Origin: Draconibacterium sp.
GTDB taxonomy: Bacteria > Bacteroidota > Bacteroidia > Bacteroidales > Prolixibacteraceae
Reading direction: 5' to 3'
DNA: 6,877 nucleotides
Assembly (NCBI GenBank): GCA_027011835.1
Contig: JALUZN010000362.1
Span: 1-6,877, forward strand
Made by a program: the position numbers and the translations under genes. Position 1 is the stretch's first letter. Every line of letters begins with the position of its first letter. This document shows, piece by piece, positions 4,952-6,877 of the stretch. The notes beneath the pieces were generated by a model. That model was not told the DNA's origin. It worked only from the letters and a program-made list of their open reading frames with translations, and searched no databases.

Positions 4952-6412
4952 TCAATCGCGCCAAAACGAGCGGGTAAAAAGAATAATAACCGCATAAATC
5001 TCGAGGCGACCAAGAATCATTAAAAAAGTAAGGAAATATTTTGCTCCGGCAGGGAGGAAGAAAAAGTTATCGGCCGGGCCAACTCTTCCAAACCCCGGAC
5101 CGATTCCTGCCATACTTGTAGCCACGGCACCAAACGATGTTGAAGGGCTCTGTCCAAAAGCCATCATTACAAATGTTCCGGCAATTACAATCAGATAATA
5201 GGTAATTATAAAAGCCATAATTCGAGCTACATGGTTTTGTGCTATTGGTCGCCCGTTGTAACGGATAGGCCAGATTGCATTGGGCGAAACCATATTTCGG
5301 AACCGTTGTTTAAGTTTTTTTAAAGCAATAAGATGCCGGATAACTTTTACTCCACCTCCTGTTGAACCTGCCGAAGCTCCTATTAACATTAACAAAGCTA
5401 TTAATCCAATGGCCTGCTCGGGCCAGTTGCTATAATTTGCCGTAGCAAATCCGGTGGCAGTAAGAATGGAAACAACCTGAAAAAATGCACTTCGGAACGC
5501 CTCTTCAAATCCGAGATTCGACTTAAAAAATAGTAAAAATGTGATGGCAAAACCAACAAACAAAATTATGGCGAGGTACATTTTTAGCTCCTCGTTTTTA
5601 ATTGCATGGCGACCCTTCCCTTTTAACAAAAGAACGTGCAACGAGAAATTGATTCCCGACAAAAGCATAAAGATAGTAACAACATATTGTATATAAGGCG
5701 AATACCCGCCAATACTGCTGTTTTTTGTAGAAAACCCTCCGGTAGCAATTGTGGCAAACGAATGGCAAACACTATCGAAAAGGGGCATGTGCCCAAACAA
5801 TAAAAAAACAACTTCGATAGCAGTTAACCCCACATAAACAAGCCATAAATTACGTGCAACATACCTGATGCGAGTTGTAATTTTTTCGTCGGCAACATTC
5901 GATGTTTCAGAGTTAAAAAGCTGAATGCCGTTAATTTTCAAAAAAGGCATTATTGCCACAACCAGCACAATTACTCCCATCCCGCCAATCCAATGTGTTT
6001 CGGCACGCCAAAACAGAATACTTTTTGGTAACGCTTCAATGTCGGTTAATATAGACGAGCCGGTGGTTGTAAAGCCTGAAATAGATTCGAAGAAAGCGTT
6101 TGTAAAAGTAGGAATTGAATGAGTAAACAGATATGGGAAAGTCCCAAAGGTGCCTAAAACAAACCAACTTAAGGCAACAATTAGAATGCTCTCTTTTAAT
6201 GTTGGCTCAACTTTATGTTGTTTCCGGGTTAATAAATTTAAACCCACTCCCAAACCGAAAACCGCTAAAAACGATTTTATAAGCTGTATGGTTATCGTTT
6301 CGTGATATAGTAAAGAAATAAGTATGGCAGCCAGAATAAAAAGGCTTTCGAAAACCATTACAACTGAAATAATATGAAAGATTAAAGGAATATTTATTTT
6401 TCTTTTTGACAT
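4952..6412 (-). CDS. trkH: TrkH-family potassium uptake protein, membrane subunit
   Basis: This 486-residue inner-membrane protein is the ion-conducting subunit of a Trk/Ktr-type K+ uptake system, normally gated by a cytosolic NAD-binding TrkA partner. Many hydrophobic segments are seen, as expected for four M1-P-M2 repeats plus two extra N-terminal helices. The four selectivity-filter loops are recognisable: TTTGSS (115-120), ATGGFS (223-228), TATGFAT (318-324) and AGIGPGFG (435-442). The intramembrane gating-loop motif GASAGSTGGGVKVIR (345-359) and the C-terminal LEIYAVIILFTRSFW (470-484) are also typical. E. coli TrkH has 483 residues, so the protein is complete. I chose ATG at 6412 (MSKRKINIPLIFHII) because family proteins begin just before the first helix; a TTG at 6469 would add 19 residues that the family lacks. 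No trkA is next to it, although the two are often adjacent in Bacteroidota; the partner must be elsewhere. The upstream gene on the same strand is a small unknown protein 93 bp away. Confidence 0.93.
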   Translation of the reverse strand: MSKRKINIPLIFHIISVVMVFESLFILAAILISLLYHETITIQLIKSFLAVFGLGVGLNLLTRKQHKVEPTLKESILIVALSWFVLGTFGTFPYLFTHSIPTFTNAFFESISGFTTTGSSILTDIEALPKSILFWRAETHWIGGMGVIVLVVAIMPFLKINGIQLFNSETSNVADEKITTRIRYVARNLWLVYVGLTAIEVVFLLFGHMPLFDSVCHSFATIATGGFSTKNSSIGGYSPYIQYVVTIFMLLSGINFSLHVLLLKGKGRHAIKNEELKMYLAIILFVGFAITFLLFFKSNLGFEEAFRSAFFQVVSILTATGFATANYSNWPEQAIGLIALLMLIGASAGSTGGGVKVIRHLIALKKLKQRFRNMVSPNAIWPIRYNGRPIAQNHVARIMAFIITYYLIVIAGTFVMMAFGQSPSTSFGAVATSMAGIGPGFGRVGPADNFFFLPAGAKYFLTFLMILGRLEIYAVIILFTRSFWRD

Positions 6413-6423
6413 TAAAAGGCTGC

Positions 6424-6431
6424 TAAATGTA
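6424..6431 (-). promoter_or_regulatory. Possible -7 promoter element for trkH
   Basis: On the - strand the sequence reads TACATTTA, one base off TAnnTTTG, 11 bases before the ATG at 6412. Transcription would then begin only about five bases before the start codon, giving a nearly leaderless mRNA. A GTTAAC sequence lies further upstream. This is a weak prediction. Confidence 0.3.
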
Positions 6432-6458
6432 AAAACAGGAAAAACAAAAGTTAACAGT

Positions 6459-6495
6459 TTTCTCGACAATAGATAAATAAATAGTATTCGAGAAA
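6459..6495. promoter_or_regulatory. Inverted repeat between the small CCC protein gene and trkH
   Basis: TTTCTCGA (6459-6466) and TCGAGAAA (6488-6495) are perfect 8-bp arms around a 21-nt AT-rich spacer. The structure starts 10 bases after the stop of the upstream gene and lies upstream of trkH. It could be an operator for trkH or a weak end signal for the upstream gene; the long loop makes a terminator less likely. Confidence 0.3.
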
Positions 6496-6505
6496 TTGTG
6501 AAAAG

Positions 6506-6865
6506 TTACAAAAAGATTTGAAAAGGCGGGGCTAAATCGGAATTCAGATAATTCTTAAATTGAAAGTGGGCTGAATATGCAACTCCTAAAACAGGTATTT
6601 CCGTGAGTTGTTTCAACATTAATTTCCGGTTGGAAGAACAACAACAAAACACCTTTTTAACTCCCCGGTCAAAATCTTCCTCCTCAAAGTTCATCTGACA
6701 AGAGAAATCAAAATCGGAAACGGCTTCAATTTTAACTCGGTTCCTTGTTAAATTTTCATCAGTAGAGGAGTTAGATTTGGCAGTAAAAAGTACAAAAACA
6801 ACAACCACAAAACCAATTGCCGATAAATGCATCTGCTGAACTATATGTAACCAACTCTTTTTCAA
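6506..6865 (-). CDS. Hypothetical small membrane-anchored or secreted protein with a CCC motif
   Basis: I do not recognise this protein. From the TTG at 6865 it has 119 residues. A basic start (KKSW) and a hydrophobic segment (about residues 14-28, SAIGFVVVVFVLFTA) form a signal-peptide or single-anchor-like region. The remainder would lie outside the cytoplasm: a polar stretch, C56 in DFSCQMNF, an acidic EEEDFD, C74-C76 as FCCCSSN, and a C-terminal DLAPPFQIFL. The pattern of a single Cys, then a Cys cluster, then a C-terminal PP recalls small Cys-rich proteins beside Bacteroidota metal-transport genes, but I cannot assign it. The start is uncertain: an ATG at 6832 would give MHLSAIGF and 108 residues, and the frame also stays open to the window edge, so the real start may lie outside. 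Its even amino-acid composition and conserved-looking C-terminal half make it more likely a real gene than chance. It lies 93 bp upstream of trkH on the same strand. Confidence 0.55.
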   Translation of the reverse strand: MKKSWLHIVQQMHLSAIGFVVVVFVLFTAKSNSSTDENLTRNRVKIEAVSDFDFSCQMNFEEEDFDRGVKKVFCCCSSNRKLMLKQLTEIPVLGVAYSAHFQFKNYLNSDLAPPFQIFL

Positions 6866-6877
6866 TCGATTTAAAAT

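Noticed and set aside
6413..6469. TTG at 6469 as the trkH start
   Set aside because: The added 19 residues do not resemble TrkH N-termini, a possible promoter element lies inside them, and the ATG at 6412 matches the family start.

Overview
The window looks like a chromosomal segment from a Bacteroidota bacterium. Codon use is AT-leaning, and every protein resembles a Bacteroidota homologue: a DUF4143 ATPase, a pseudouridine synthase with a long basic N-terminal tail, and a 317-residue MetF. Start codons lack strong Shine-Dalgarno sequences. Several genes follow close matches to the Bacteroidota -7 promoter element TAnnTTTG (best at 962-969 and 3317-3324). I cannot place the organism below phylum level; a marine or gut Bacteroidales/Marinilabiliales-type genome is only a guess.

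Layout. Four genes lie on the + strand: the 3' part of a dGTP triphosphohydrolase gene (2-850), an AAA/DUF4143 ATPase (991-2247), an RluB-type 23S rRNA pseudouridine synthase (2284-3192) and methylenetetrahydrofolate reductase metF (3366-4319). On the - strand, converging on metF, are a short membrane-anchored or secreted protein with a CCC motif (6506-6865, perhaps running off the window) and a TrkH-type potassium uptake subunit (4952-6412). The 632-bp gap between metF and trkH has no credible gene.

The most interesting non-coding structure is in that gap. A 421-bp segment (4422-4842) is bounded by 23-bp inverted repeats matching at 19 of 23 positions and abutted on both sides by a 7-bp direct repeat, AAATAAT. 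That is the signature of a MITE-like non-autonomous element. Its interior holds several strong nested stem-loops and no plausible protein. Other unexplained structure: three tandem 33-bp repeats that begin in the last codons of the dGTPase gene and keep its reading frame, two TTGTA/TACAA dyads over the promoter and start codon of the DUF4143 ATPase gene, and a perfect 9-bp stem-loop just after the metF promoter.

Functionally the genes are a mixed housekeeping set: nucleotide pool control, rRNA modification, one-carbon/methionine metabolism and K+ uptake. No shared pathway is evident, and each gene seems to have its own promoter rather than forming an operon. I found no defence system, CRISPR array, tRNA or rRNA. 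The novelty, if any, is in the repeat element and the regulatory dyads.
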